A DNA stretch of 64,000 nucleotides from Marsupella aquatica (lineage: Eukaryota; Marchantiophyta). The stretch is taken from assembly GCA_973895155.1 (NCBI GenBank), contig OZ316898.1:21080001-21144000 (forward strand), given 5' to 3'. Of this stretch, positions 55,335-64,000 are shown in pieces. Below the pieces are notes generated by a model. That model was not told the origin of the DNA, did no database searches, and saw only the letters and a program-made list of their open reading frames with translations. The stretch's first letter is position 1; each line of letters opens with the position of its first letter. The translations under genes were made by a program, and so were the position numbers.

Positions 55335-56241
55335 CGGTGGAGTAGGAATAGATTAGGATTAGGATTGGCTTAGTCAGGCTCTTGGGATAGGCACCTGCCT
55401 TAGGTACAGCAGCGCTGCCCTACTGTCCAGCCTGCGTAGATTAGGATCTTCTAATAAGACAGCCATTTTCCGGCCAGACTGTCAGCTTAGTTAGAACCTT
55501 AGTCAGCGAATCTTCGGCGAGCGGACACCCCGTCCCTCGGCCCTTAGTATTTAGTGCACCCCTCGGTAGAGGCAGAGGGGGTTTTTAGTTTCAGAGTCGG
55601 ACATCCGCGGGATATGCGGGGAGTCCCGACCTCTGGGAATGAAAGAGTACCAAGGGGAGGGGGTAGGACTAAGCTCGTCGGGCGAGTGCGGAGCCGGGCT
55701 CCATTGTAGTGTGCACCCTTGGCCTTGAACCTGTTCATTCCAGGGCTGTCGGGTCAACTAAGTGTACGCATATGTTCCCTTTGTAGTAAAATCCTTTCCC
55801 ATCATTTTCCTTCGTGTAAATCGAGATTGTATGCATGTGTGCGCATATGTGTGTGGGTTTCTCGTATATGGGTGGCAGCGCCAGGCCGAACGCACTACCC
55901 GAGACGTGCACAGGGTGCAGCCTGCGGGTAAGTGGTTGCGAGCACGGGTTGGGGACCTGTATCATCGAATCCGAATCAAAGGCGGACAGCACGAAGGCTT
56001 AGAAGCCCTTAAGCCGGGGTCGATCCTGCTATCGACTAAGGTACGTTCCGGCGGCGGAACACAAACCATACCTAGGAGGTGTCCGTATTTAGCAGTAGGC
56101 GCACTTAGCGCTAGTTTACGAGAATAAGGTGCATTACGTGCTTCCCTTCCTGCCCGAACCCTCAGATTTACGAGGGATGTGCCCGTCTACGCTGAAGTCT
56201 GAGTTAAGGCCGAAGCCTGTGACGTGACATAGCCTTTGTTT

Positions 56242-56260
56242 TGGCGCTAGATGGAGGGGG
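56242..56260 (+). other. Candidate primer binding site
   Basis: TGGCGCTAGATGGAGGGGG resembles the TGGCGCC...GGGG primer sites common in plant gypsy elements and lies 12 bp after the proposed LTR end. Which tRNA primes is not determined. About 110 bp of leader separate it from gag. Confidence 0.55.
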
Positions 56261-56352
56261 CACTCTACATATCGTAGAGGGGAGACATGTGCGTATTCAC
56301 CTAGGCAGGATACATCAGGACGTAGTACTAACCATTGCATTTATATGAGTAA

Positions 56353-59310
56353 ATGCCCGTCACTCGTTCTCAAGCAGCTTACTTGAGGAGATTGACCAGC
56401 GAACGAGAAAGTGCAACCACAACAAGCTCCGACTCGTCGGGCTCGGAGGACTCGCAATCGTCCCGACGTATGAACATACCCCCGGGACCTTCGGGGTCCG
56501 GTTCGACCGGCCCTGCTGCGGTTCCACCACCACCACCACCACCACCTATGGCAGTCGCTCCACCGGTGGCCCGCGCTGCTCAAGCGCCTCCACAAATATC
56601 GCAACGATCGCGATTTCATTATCGACCTTTCAAAGGGCGTCATGGGGATGATCCGGATGAATGGTTGGATGAGTTTGAAGCCACTGCTAAAGCTAATGGG
56701 GAAGACGCCATTAAGCTAACCGTCCTCCCGGGAGTGATGCGGGGAGAAGCTCGTCCATGGTACAACTCGTTACCACCCGGGACTACCTGGGCACAATTCC
56801 AAGCTGCATTGCTGCAGGAGTTTCGTGCCATTAGATCAGAACAACGTTCTCTATTAAAGATTGGCCAGCTTCGCATGGGAAAAAAAGAGTCCCTACGGAA
56901 GTTCATTCAGAAGTTTCAGAAACTTGCGGCCAAGATCCGGCCCAGACCAGGAGACGCGCTCCAGCTTACATGGTTCCTTCATGGTTTGCCCACTAATATG
57001 CAATTCTGGGTATGCCAGAATAATCCAATTTCAATGCAGGCGGCCATAGCGTGCGCCGAAACTTACCGGGAGTCCACCTATAACTCCCGGCGGAACCAGC
57101 GAGCATGCCGCAGGAAGGGTAAGTATGAAACCTTCAGTGACAGTGACTCCGAATCGGACGACGAGAGGAAGAAGAAACGCAAGAAGAAGAAGAAACATCG
57201 TTCGACCTTGTCCAGCTCCGAGACGGAATCCAGTTCGGATTCAACTTCAAGCATCGGATCCTCCACCTCCAGTTCATCAGGAAGTGACTCGGAGAGCGAA
57301 AGCCGGAGCAAAAAGAAGAAGAAACGAGTGAAGAAGGAGGGGAAGATTAAACCCCGGGCGCGAAGAACGATACCAGATCCAAAGGCTGCCGAAGCAGACA
57401 AGCTGAACAAAATCACGGATCGACTCAAAGCACTGTCAGTACATCTTGCGGAAAAGCCGGTGGAGAAGAAGAAGCCATCTGAGATTCGAGCCCATGCGTG
57501 GTGTTCAAAGTGCTTCCAATCCGGCCATGTGGTGCAGGAATGCCCAAGGTGGAAGAACCGAGTTCACCAAGTAGAGCTGGATGATGTTGACAACCCGGGC
57601 CCCGAATCAGAGTCCATAGAGTATTTCTTTGAGGACCCTCCTGTTTCCGTGTACCAGATTTCAACGGTAGGTCTGCGTAATTTAGCGGGTAGAACTGCGT
57701 ACCCCTACCCAAGTAATGGCCGGAGTTTCCAGGTTATCAGTAACCCGAGCATCCCTCCTAAGCCAGGGATTTGGCGGTCCCCGGTTTGTTACAACTGTGA
57801 AAAGCCAGGACACTTTGCGAGGGAATGCACCGAACCAAGACGTCAGGGAGATGGCCGAGGCACCCCACTATGTCAAGTTTGCAAAATGGAGGCTCATTCC
57901 ACGGCCAACTGTCCGTTGGTAATCGCTGCTCGAATGAGCACGGCTAGACCGGCCCAGGCTGGACCAGTCACGAGCGATGCAGTCGTCCAAATGATTGTTG
58001 TAGAATGGCAAGATGACAACACCGAGTGGGTGAATCTGGTGGACGTGGCGGAACATCCTAATCCATTGGATGAGGCCGAGTGCTACCGAGTGTCGACAAG
58101 GGCCGAACGGAAGGAAGAAAAGACGGAGGAGAAACGAAGGAAAAAGCAAGATACTACTCCGGTGCAGCCAGCGATAAATATACCCCCGGAAAAGGACGAT
58201 GACTACCGACGGGACGACCCGAAGCTGTTCTTCCCCCGCATCGAAGAATTGGTAAAGAAACAGCTGGAGGCTTACGAAGCTCGGGAATACCAGAAGGCAA
58301 TCGATAAGGACATCAAAGCAGCCGAGACAGCCCGGCGACAGGAGCACGAAAAGCAAGATAAACAAGAGGAAGCCAAGCAGCAGCCAACGAAAGAAACAAA
58401 GGAGGACTATGATATTAAGGAGGACATGAAGAGTTGCTCGGTTACAGCGACGGTGGGGCAACTACTGCAGAACAACCCACAGTACAGACGACAACTGAGG
58501 GAGTTGCTCATGGGTCGCCGAAGGAGGAGACTACCCCGAGTTGGGAGTGCGGACTGCAACATGATATGCGAGGACCTTGGAGCACCGGACATCTCGATCG
58601 AAATTAATAACTGTACCATCAAGATGGTTCTTGTAGACGGAGGAGCGGGAGTCAACATCATGACTGAAGAAACGTCAGTCAAGTTAGGATACCTCACGTA
58701 TCAACCCACGGCCCGAGCTATCAGATTAGCAAACGGGGCAAGGGTCCTCCCATTAGGCACGCTCACACGAGTGCTCACTCTGGTGGGAGGGGTAGAGTTC
58801 TATCTCAACTTCTTAGTCATGAGGCCGGTTCGTCCCTCCTCTTACCCGGTTCTTCTGGGCAGGCCGTGGTTGTACGGTGGCCGCGTAGTCACGGATTGGG
58901 GAAAGAAGGAGCTACGGTTCGGGGAACCCACCGTACGGGTATCCTGGGCAATGGACGATTATCAGGGAGAAACCCCACAAGGACCCGAGGAATATGATTC
59001 GGAGACCTCAGAGGAAGAGGAACTCAATATGATCGAACTCATCTCGTTCCTATCCGAGGAAGATGTCTTCGGAGTTGAAGCAACCCGAGAAACACATCTC
59101 CTAAATTACCCGAGGGCTGCCATTGTGTCCACCCCAAGCACATCTACTGTCAGGGATGAGGAAACGCACGAACAACTCGTCAAGACGGAGGACACGGCTC
59201 CAGCTAAGCAGGGAGCCGAGGCTACTCCTTCCATTTCAGAGCCTCGTAACCATGAACCAGCCCAACAACCGCCTGAGGCCGAAAACTCGAGACCGAGACA
59301 TAAAAAGTGA
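56353..59310 (+). CDS. gag: Gag-protease polyprotein of the Ty3/gypsy element (985 aa)
   Basis: Gag forms the virus-like particle and packages element RNA; the protease matures it. After a Ser/Pro-rich N-terminus with a run of nine prolines, the retrotransposon gag domain spans about 92-250 (DDPDEWLDEFEATAK, ARPWYNSLPPGTTWAQF, QLTWFLHGLP). A Ser/Lys-rich region follows (about 255-345). Three Cys/His knuckles occur: CSKCFQSGHVVQEC (near 384), CYNCEKPGHFAREC (near 479) and CQVCKMEAHSTANC (near 507). A long charged stretch leads to a retropepsin-like domain with VDGGAGVNIM, its catalytic Asp near residue 762. The protein ends in an acidic linker. The TGA at 59308 is in the same frame as pol, so readthrough would give a single Gag-Pol. 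Confidence 0.93.
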   Translation: MPVTRSQAAYLRRLTSERESATTTSSDSSGSEDSQSSRRMNIPPGPSGSGSTGPAAVPPPPPPPPMAVAPPVARAAQAPPQISQRSRFHYRPFKGRHGDDPDEWLDEFEATAKANGEDAIKLTVLPGVMRGEARPWYNSLPPGTTWAQFQAALLQEFRAIRSEQRSLLKIGQLRMGKKESLRKFIQKFQKLAAKIRPRPGDALQLTWFLHGLPTNMQFWVCQNNPISMQAAIACAETYRESTYNSRRNQRACRRKGKYETFSDSDSESDDERKKKRKKKKKHRSTLSSSETESSSDSTSSIGSSTSSSSGSDSESESRSKKKKKRVKKEGKIKPRARRTIPDPKAAEADKLNKITDRLKALSVHLAEKPVEKKKPSEIRAHAWCSKCFQSGHVVQECPRWKNRVHQVELDDVDNPGPESESIEYFFEDPPVSVYQISTVGLRNLAGRTAYPYPSNGRSFQVISNPSIPPKPGIWRSPVCYNCEKPGHFARECTEPRRQGDGRGTPLCQVCKMEAHSTANCPLVIAARMSTARPAQAGPVTSDAVVQMIVVEWQDDNTEWVNLVDVAEHPNPLDEAECYRVSTRAERKEEKTEEKRRKKQDTTPVQPAINIPPEKDDDYRRDDPKLFFPRIEELVKKQLEAYEAREYQKAIDKDIKAAETARRQEHEKQDKQEEAKQQPTKETKEDYDIKEDMKSCSVTATVGQLLQNNPQYRRQLRELLMGRRRRRLPRVGSADCNMICEDLGAPDISIEINNCTIKMVLVDGGAGVNIMTEETSVKLGYLTYQPTARAIRLANGARVLPLGTLTRVLTLVGGVEFYLNFLVMRPVRPSSYPVLLGRPWLYGGRVVTDWGKKELRFGEPTVRVSWAMDDYQGETPQGPEEYDSETSEEEELNMIELISFLSEEDVFGVEATRETHLLNYPRAAIVSTPSTSTVRDEETHEQLVKTEDTAPAKQGAEATPSISEPRNHEPAQQPPEAENSRPRHKK

Positions 59311-62300
59311 GTCTCATGGGATCCGTCCATTCCGCAATTGGAGGAAGTAAACCCCATCCCGAGACCAATCCCGGTCCCACCCATGTACGGAGGAGTTCGG
59401 TTAGCTCAGCTTGACGCGAGCCTGGACCCGAGTATGCAAAACCAGGTTGAAGTCATCAGGAAGGAGCACTACCGGAAGTACACTATTGGGATGGACAAAT
59501 CTTTTAACCTGGGCCACCCTCTGACGGGGAAAGCTGAAAAATCCATCCAAGCTTTGCTCAAGGAATATGAAGATGTGTTTGCATGGAGTCATCATGATTT
59601 AACAGGCGTCTCCCCCGAGTTGGGAGAACACATGATCAATCTGAACCTAGGAGCCCATGCGGTACGACAGCGACAACGTCGCATGAATCCGAGGTACTCC
59701 ATTTTAGTGAAGGAGGAAATTGATCGTCTCCTCGCCGCCGATATCATTTACCCGGTAATGGCCAGCGACTGGGTCTCTCCCATTGTCATTGTACCAAAGA
59801 AGGGGGGTACGGATGGAAAACCTAAGATTCGTATCTGTCAGGACTACCGTAAGCTGAATGACGCAACCCGAAAAGACCATTACCCATTACCATTCACGGA
59901 TATGGCTCTAGATATGGTGGCCCGAAATGAAATCTATACATTTCTTGATGGGTATTCAGGTTATAACCAAATCTGGATTCGTCTCGCGGATCAGCTCAAA
60001 ACAACTTTCACTACGGAGTGGGGGACGTTCGCATTTCGGAGGATGCCTTTTGGTCTGTGTAACGCCCCGGCCATGTTTCAGCGCCTTATGATGAATATCT
60101 TCCACGATTTCCTACGGGAATTTTTGGAGATATTTATCGATGACTTTGCCATCTTCGGAACCGTTGCCATGCACCCCGAACACCTACGACGAACGTTGCA
60201 ACGATGCCGAGATGTTAACCTCAAACTACATCCTGCCAAATGCTTCTTCGGGGTAGAGGAGGGGGTGTTACTCGGGCATCGTGTGTCCAAACGGGGCATT
60301 GAGGTGGACCAAGAGAAAGTTGCGGCCTGGATGGCGGTGGTGTTCCCCTTGGATCAAAAAGCAGTACGATCCTTCTTGGGCTGCGTAGGGTATTACCGCC
60401 GGTTCATTAAAGACTTTGCTAAAATTGCATTGCCCTTAACTGAGATGATGAAGAAGGACGCAGTGGTCGAGGAGACACCCCGAAGACGAATTGCTTTTGA
60501 GGAACTCCGTAAACGACTCACCACCGCGCCTATCATGGTCACCCCAGACTGGAATAAGGAGTTCCACGTGTATGTCGATGTGTCAGGGTTCTGTATCGGA
60601 TCCGTACTTAGTCAGCTAGATGAGGATGGACGTGATCATCCCATCTATTTCGCTAGCCGTCAACTATTTGCAGCCGAAAAGAATTATTCCCCCACTGATC
60701 GAGAAGCTTTGGGAATAATCTACTCGTGTAAAAAGTTCCGACACTATCTGCTAGGCTACAAGGTCATTTTCCACACGGATCATGATAGCCTAAAGTACAT
60801 GGTCAACAAAGCGGATGTGACAGGACGGATAGCCCGGTGGGTGCTACTTCTCCAGAAATTTAATTACGAAGTTCGGGTTCGGCCAGGAAGGGTACACCTC
60901 AATGCCGATTTCTTTTCACGACTGGACGGCGTACCAGTCGATCAGCCAATTGATGATATTTTTCCGGATGAGGAGTTGTTCCACGTGGGGGAAGGGACAC
61001 CAACGTGGTACGGCTCAATAATCACCTTCCTTTTAACGGGCCGCATCCCTGACGGCATCAATCAGGAGGCCGCCGCTGTGTTTTTACGGAAAGTCAGGCC
61101 TTACGTCATGATACAGGGTCACCTACATAAGGAAGGTATTAATGGAAAGTTACGACGCTGCTTAGAGTATAAGGAGACACTTATCGTGATACGGGCCCTG
61201 CATGAAGAAGAAGCTGGAGGCCATTTTGCAGCAGTTACGACAGCCCGAAAGATTTTGGACTCGGGGTATTGGTGGCCTACGTTGCATCGGGATGTACAGC
61301 GCTTCATTAAGGGCTGTGACTTGTGTCAGCGAGCGGGGGCCCCGAGGCGGGCTCATCATCACCCGCTCACATCTGTGCTTCCATTGGCACCATTCGAAAA
61401 ATGGGGAATTGATTATATCGGGCCGTTCACTCCCGTTACCCGAAGGCAAAGGTGCAGATACATCCTATTAGCTATTGATTACTCCACCAAATGGGTCGAA
61501 GCGCGGGCTACGGTAAAGGACGATGCCGCAACCAGTGCCAGATTCTTATACGAACAGATTTTCACCCGATTCGGACCACCCTTGGAATTGGTAAGCGACG
61601 GTGGAACCCACTTCCTCAATGACACCATAGCCCAGCTTACGGAGCGTTACCTAGTCAAGCACCGCAAAACTACCCCGTATCATCCTAAAGCCAACGGGAT
61701 GGCGGAGAGAGCAAATGGTATCATTGGGAAGATCCTCAACAAAACTGTAGCTGCGCACAAAACGGATTGGGATGATAAGTTGTACGCAGCGGTGTACTCA
61801 TATAATCTAGCTTACAAAACTACTACGAGTCATAGCCCGTACTTTCTTGTGTTCGGCCAACATTCGTTGGTGCCCGTCGAATTTGAGGTGCACACTCCAC
61901 GGGTCAGCATTCGGGATCGCTTACCTGAATCTGAAAGTCTGTCAGACCGAGCTTATCAGATTGAAGCCTTGGAAGAAGCACGGCTACTGGCAGCTCAACA
62001 CACCGTGAAGAAACAGGCAACTTCGAAGAAGCAGCACGACAAAGGACTACGGAGGGTCGACGTCGTGGCAGGCGATCTAGTCCTTCTGTACGATAGTAGG
62101 TACATGCAGTTTCCAGGGAAGCTGCATACCCGGTGGTTGGGGCCCTTCCTTGTCAATCAGATCTACCGAAACGGATCTTTGGAGCTTGCGACGTATGCTG
62201 GCGATTTACTCCCCACGCGAATCAGCTACGATCGTGTAAAAAAGTACCATCATCAAGATGACGACGCCAATAGCGATGTTCGCGAGGGCGCTTCACAATT

Positions 62301-62346
62301 AAGCAAGGAGCTATGTGACGCCGCCGGTACGGCGGTTAATGAGTGA
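59311..62346 (+). CDS. pol: Pol polyprotein: reverse transcriptase, RNase H, integrase
   Basis: It copies element RNA into DNA and integrates it. The frame is open from directly after the gag stop; the first usable Met is not obvious (CTC CCA region), and residues here are numbered from 59338. Reverse transcriptase: DYRKLNDATRKDHYPLP, YSGYNQIW, and the active-site FIDDF near 266. RNase H: YVDVSGFCIGSVL near 411, DREALG, and HTDHDSL near 479. Integrase: an HHCC zinc region (HEEEAGGHF to CDLCQ, about 621-660), catalytic Asp in DYIGPF near 692, Asp in SDGGTHF at 754 and Glu in AERANG at 790, which is D-x35-E. A GPF-type module (RWLGPFLVN) ends it, with no chromodomain. No internal stops or frameshifts were seen. 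The stop at 62344 lies 30 bp inside the 3' LTR. Confidence 0.95.
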   Translation, partial: VSWDPSIPQLEEVNPIPRPIPVPPMYGGVRLAQLDASLDPSMQNQVEVIRKEHYRKYTIGMDKSFNLGHPLTGKAEKSIQALLKEYEDVFAWSHHDLTGVSPELGEHMINLNLGAHAVRQRQRRMNPRYSILVKEEIDRLLAADIIYPVMASDWVSPIVIVPKKGGTDGKPKIRICQDYRKLNDATRKDHYPLPFTDMALDMVARNEIYTFLDGYSGYNQIWIRLADQLKTTFTTEWGTFAFRRMPFGLCNAPAMFQRLMMNIFHDFLREFLEIFIDDFAIFGTVAMHPEHLRRTLQRCRDVNLKLHPAKCFFGVEEGVLLGHRVSKRGIEVDQEKVAAWMAVVFPLDQKAVRSFLGCVGYYRRFIKDFAKIALPLTEMMKKDAVVEETPRRRIAFEELRKRLTTAPIMVTPDWNKEFHVYVDVSGFCIGSVLSQLDEDGRDHPIYFASRQLFAAEKNYSPTDREALGIIYSCKKFRHYLLGYKVIFHTDHDSLKYMVNKADVTGRIARWVLLLQKFNYEVRVRPGRVHLNADFFSRLDGVPVDQPIDDIFPDEELFHVGEGTPTWYGSIITFLLTGRIPDGINQEAAAVFLRKVRPYVMIQGHLHKEGINGKLRRCLEYKETLIVIRALHEEEAGGHFAAVTTARKILDSGYWWPTLHRDVQRFIKGCDLCQRAGAPRRAHHHPLTSVLPLAPFEKWGIDYIGPFTPVTRRQRCRYILLAIDYSTKWVEARATVKDDAATSARFLYEQIFTRFGPPLELVSDGGTHFLNDTIAQLTERYLVKHRKTTPYHPKANGMAERANGIIGKILNKTVAAHKTDWDDKLYAAVYSYNLAYKTTTSHSPYFLVFGQHSLVPVEFEVHTPRVSIRDRLPESESLSDRAYQIEALEEARLLAAQHTVKKQATSKKQHDKGLRRVDVVAGDLVLLYDSRYMQFPGKLHTRWLGPFLVNQIYRNGSLELATYAGDLLPTRISYDRVKKYHHQDDDANSDVREGASQLSKELCDAAGTAVNE
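62301..62313 (+). other. Weak polypurine tract before the 3' LTR
   Basis: AAGCAAGGAGCTA directly precedes the LTR start and is purine-rich but imperfect. It overlaps the end of the pol frame. Placed by position rather than by a strong sequence match. Confidence 0.45.
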
Positions 62347-62671
62347 TTCAGTCTAACTGCGCTCGGCACGCGCGTTAAGTGGGTCTTAGGCCGCTATTAT
62401 TAGCATAACGACAGTATTTAGGTAATCATTAGGGGTAGGACATCATTAGGCAATAAGGGGGACTTCAGGTTTGGGCTGGCGGCGGGTCGCTATTCGCACA
62501 CCCGGGTTACGAGCATGGAAGGGCCCCTCCCTCGGGTCCGTATAACGAACTTAAGGAAGCGGCCACTGACGCACGCTGACTCAGACTGGCGGAGTGGCCG
62601 GTACACCACAAGCGTGAGCGGTTCAGCCTATGGGCGTCGAGGAGACGTCGGGGATCGACAAGCCCTCAAAG

Positions 62672-62678
62672 TATAAAA
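62672..62678 (+). promoter_or_regulatory. TATA box of the 3' LTR
   Basis: TATAAAAGGGG at the same LTR position as in the 5' copy. It would drive transcription rightward through the shortened LTR ORF and into flanking DNA. Confidence 0.7.
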
Positions 62679-62779
62679 GGGGAGCCAACCCTTTGTAGTG
62701 CACCAGTCCATCAGTCCGCGCGCCAGCTTTGACCCCAGCTCTCTCGTTCTCTCTAGGTCGCCACTACTATCTCCTCTGA

Positions 62780-63580
62780 ATGTCGCACACGATCCTCTCC
62801 AGCTCGGCCATTCGATTCTGGACGCAGTTCCTATCTACCGGAAGGCACTTGGCCGATTCATTGAAACACGCCAACCCGCGCCGATACAAAATCGAATGCG
62901 AATACGAGAGAGCCATCCGCCTAGCAGGACGACACCACTACGTCCTTAACTTTGAGTTCATGGCCCGGAAGGTAGCCTGTTTCTTCAATCAGGAGTTGGT
63001 TGCCGCAGTAAAGGCAGGTCGGGCCCAGTCGGAGGCCCTTCAGAGGATAGAGCGGTACCGGGTGGAGTCCGTGTACCTAAAGAACGAAGTGGCGGCTCAA
63101 GAGGCTGAGCTTCTGCAACTATGACCCAAGGTTGCAGCCGCCGATGAGTTGTTAGCAAAGGCGCACGCTCTTACCGCCCTAGCCGAACAGGCCAAAGCTG
63201 GGAACGAGGCCGAGATTACACGACTCCGGAACCAGATTGACAGTTTGAAGAAACAAGCTGTCACCTGGCAGAAAGACCTGGAGGAGGCCGAGGAGCGAGT
63301 CCAGCGGGACACGGCGGAGATAGCCACGCTGCAGGCCGAGATAGCGCGACTCCAAACCGAGGCCGAGAAGCAGGATCAGCTGGCGGCTAAACTGACGAGC
63401 GACGCCCAGCAGCTGGAGGAGGCATGTCAGGAGGCAGTAGAGGAGACGGACGCGGCGAGGCGAGAGAACGAATCTCTGTTGGACCAGGTCCAGCTCCTCA
63501 AAGCGGACAATGACAGGCTTCGAAGGCAGCGGGATGGCCGTTCCCATTCGGGCGGCTCTGGCAAGCGTGCCAGGCATTAG
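62780..63580 (+). pseudogene. Shortened LTR ORF in the 3' LTR
   Basis: From the same ATG as in the 5' LTR, the frame runs through RRYKIECEYERAIRLAG and then joins directly to EFMARKVACFFNQELVA and the coiled coil. This removes the central domain and linker (618 codons) without a frameshift. A TGA at 63122 stands where the 5' copy has a Gln codon CAA; beyond it the frame stays open to the common stop at 63578. It keeps only the N-terminal 50-60 residues and the coiled-coil end. Confidence 0.88.
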
Positions 63581-64000
63581 CGGCGGAGTAGGAATAGATT
63601 AGGATTAGGATTGGCTTAGTCAGGCTCTTGGGACAGGCACCTGCCTTAGGTACAGCAGCGCTGCCCTACTATCCAGCCTGCGTAGATTAAGATCTTCTAA
63701 TAAGACACAGCCATTTTCCGGCCTGACTGTCAGCTTAGTTAGAACCTTAGTCAACAAATCTTTGGCGAGAGGACACCCCGTCCCTCGGCTCTTAGTATTT
63801 AGTGCACCCCTCGGTAGAGGCAGGGGGGTTTTTAGTTTCAGAGTCGGACATCCGTGGGATATGCGGGGAGTCCCGACCTCTGGGAATGAAAGAGTACCAA
63901 GGGGAGGGGGTAGGACTAAGCTCGTCGGGCGAGTGCGGAGCCGGGCTCCATTGTAGTGTGCACCCTCGGCCTTGAACCTGTTCATTCCAGGGCTGTCGGG

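Larger units (their letters stand above)
47550..56229 (+). repeat. 5' LTR, about 4.0 kb without the nested copy D
   Basis: The left end TGTGACGCCGCCGG at 47550 is repeated at 62314. The 3' copy matches to the window end, corresponding to 55753 here, so the LTR is at least that long. The right end is placed at 56229 (GACGTGACA), which is inverted-complementary to the left TGTGACG except for one base and lies 12 bp before a primer-site-like sequence. The LTR holds a TATA box (47908), an 884-codon ORF (interrupted) and a long untranslated 3' part (55335-56229). Confidence 0.8.
47550..64000 (+). mobile_element. Ty3/gypsy LTR retrotransposon with coding LTRs (3' LTR runs off window)
   Basis: Order: 5' LTR (47550-56229, including nested copy D), primer binding site, gag-protease, reverse transcriptase, RNase H, integrase, 3' LTR (from 62314). 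RNase H before integrase places it in Ty3/gypsy. No chromodomain is seen, and the pol style (FIDDF, ARWVLLLQKF, protease DGGAGVN) fits non-chromovirus lineages such as the Athila/Tat-like group and related elements of non-seed plants. In the first 642 bp the two LTRs show only about a dozen differences by eye, nearly all transitions, so insertion is not ancient. The unusual trait is a long ORF within each LTR. Confidence 0.93.
62314..64000 (+). repeat. 3' LTR, internally deleted, cut off by window end
   Basis: 62314-62955 matches 47550-48191 base for base in length (642 bp). The sequence then jumps to the equivalent of 54710 and follows it to the window end (equivalent to 55753). Relative to a D-free 5' LTR, 1854 bp are missing. 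About 476 bp more would be expected beyond the window before the LTR end and a CGCGC duplication. Confidence 0.93.

Noticed and set aside
58407-61449. Minus-strand ORFs within gag and pol
   Set aside because: They lie antisense to clear gag, reverse transcriptase and integrase coding sequence and have no recognisable domains.
1-64000. tRNA, rRNA or riboswitch genes
   Set aside because: No cloverleaf-like or rRNA-like sequence was noticed on reading; a covariance-model scan would be needed to exclude small RNAs.

Overview
The window looks like nuclear DNA of a land plant, most likely a moss or another seed-free plant. The reasons are a P-L-S pentatricopeptide repeat gene with the repeat style known from moss nuclear genes, TTTAGGG-type telomere-like repeats, and plant-type CACTA and Ty3/gypsy elements. 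No bacterial features, tRNA or rRNA genes were seen. The species assignment is inference. Only the left edge carries a clear host gene; nearly everything else is transposable-element DNA, much of it nested.

Layout. 1-2030 (minus): 5' part of a PPR gene built of 303-bp tandem units. 2.2-9.0 kb: non-coding DNA with two decayed retrotransposon gag remnants (4.46-5.29 kb minus; 7.69-9.02 kb plus) and a minisatellite. 9.0-25.5 kb: two CACTA 5' termini in the same orientation (9023 and 13644), with a decayed ORF-bearing element (copy A) and a short telomere-like tract between them. Next come a stretch of repetitive DNA and a plus-strand cluster of EDM2-type PHD, tandem BRCT, weak F-box-like and TNP2-like transposase ORFs. 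The transposase is cut at 25530 by copy B. 28.9-47.5 kb: mostly non-coding, with copy C (33825-38105), a divergent relative (copy E, 40609-42858) and a further related fragment (32.4-33.2 kb). 47.5-64.0 kb: a Ty3/gypsy retrotransposon whose 3' LTR runs off the right edge; copy D (49738-54396) sits inside its 5' LTR.

Main result. One protein family recurs through the window: an N-terminal helical segment, then an LPW...FGLPxG...NGFxRxxC domain resembling plant-mobile-domain or gypsy-type transposon domains, then a long coiled coil. Copies C and D carry intact ORFs of 1084 and 1210 codons. Each sits in an element that begins TGTGATGCC, ends CGCACCACA and is flanked by a perfect 5-bp target duplication, yet has no gag-pol. 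In the Ty3/gypsy element a homologous ORF (884 codons before damage) lies inside the LTR itself, between a TATA box and the primer binding site, and a shortened copy lies in the 3' LTR. The simplest reading is a retrotransposon clade with coding LTRs, with A-D as solo LTRs or non-autonomous LTR-like derivatives of related elements. The gag-pol polyprotein is almost intact, with a single in-frame UGA between gag and pol.

Decay in the window has a recognisable style: many premature stops are TAG where CAG is expected or TGA where CGA is expected, as expected from deamination of methylated CHG and CG sites.
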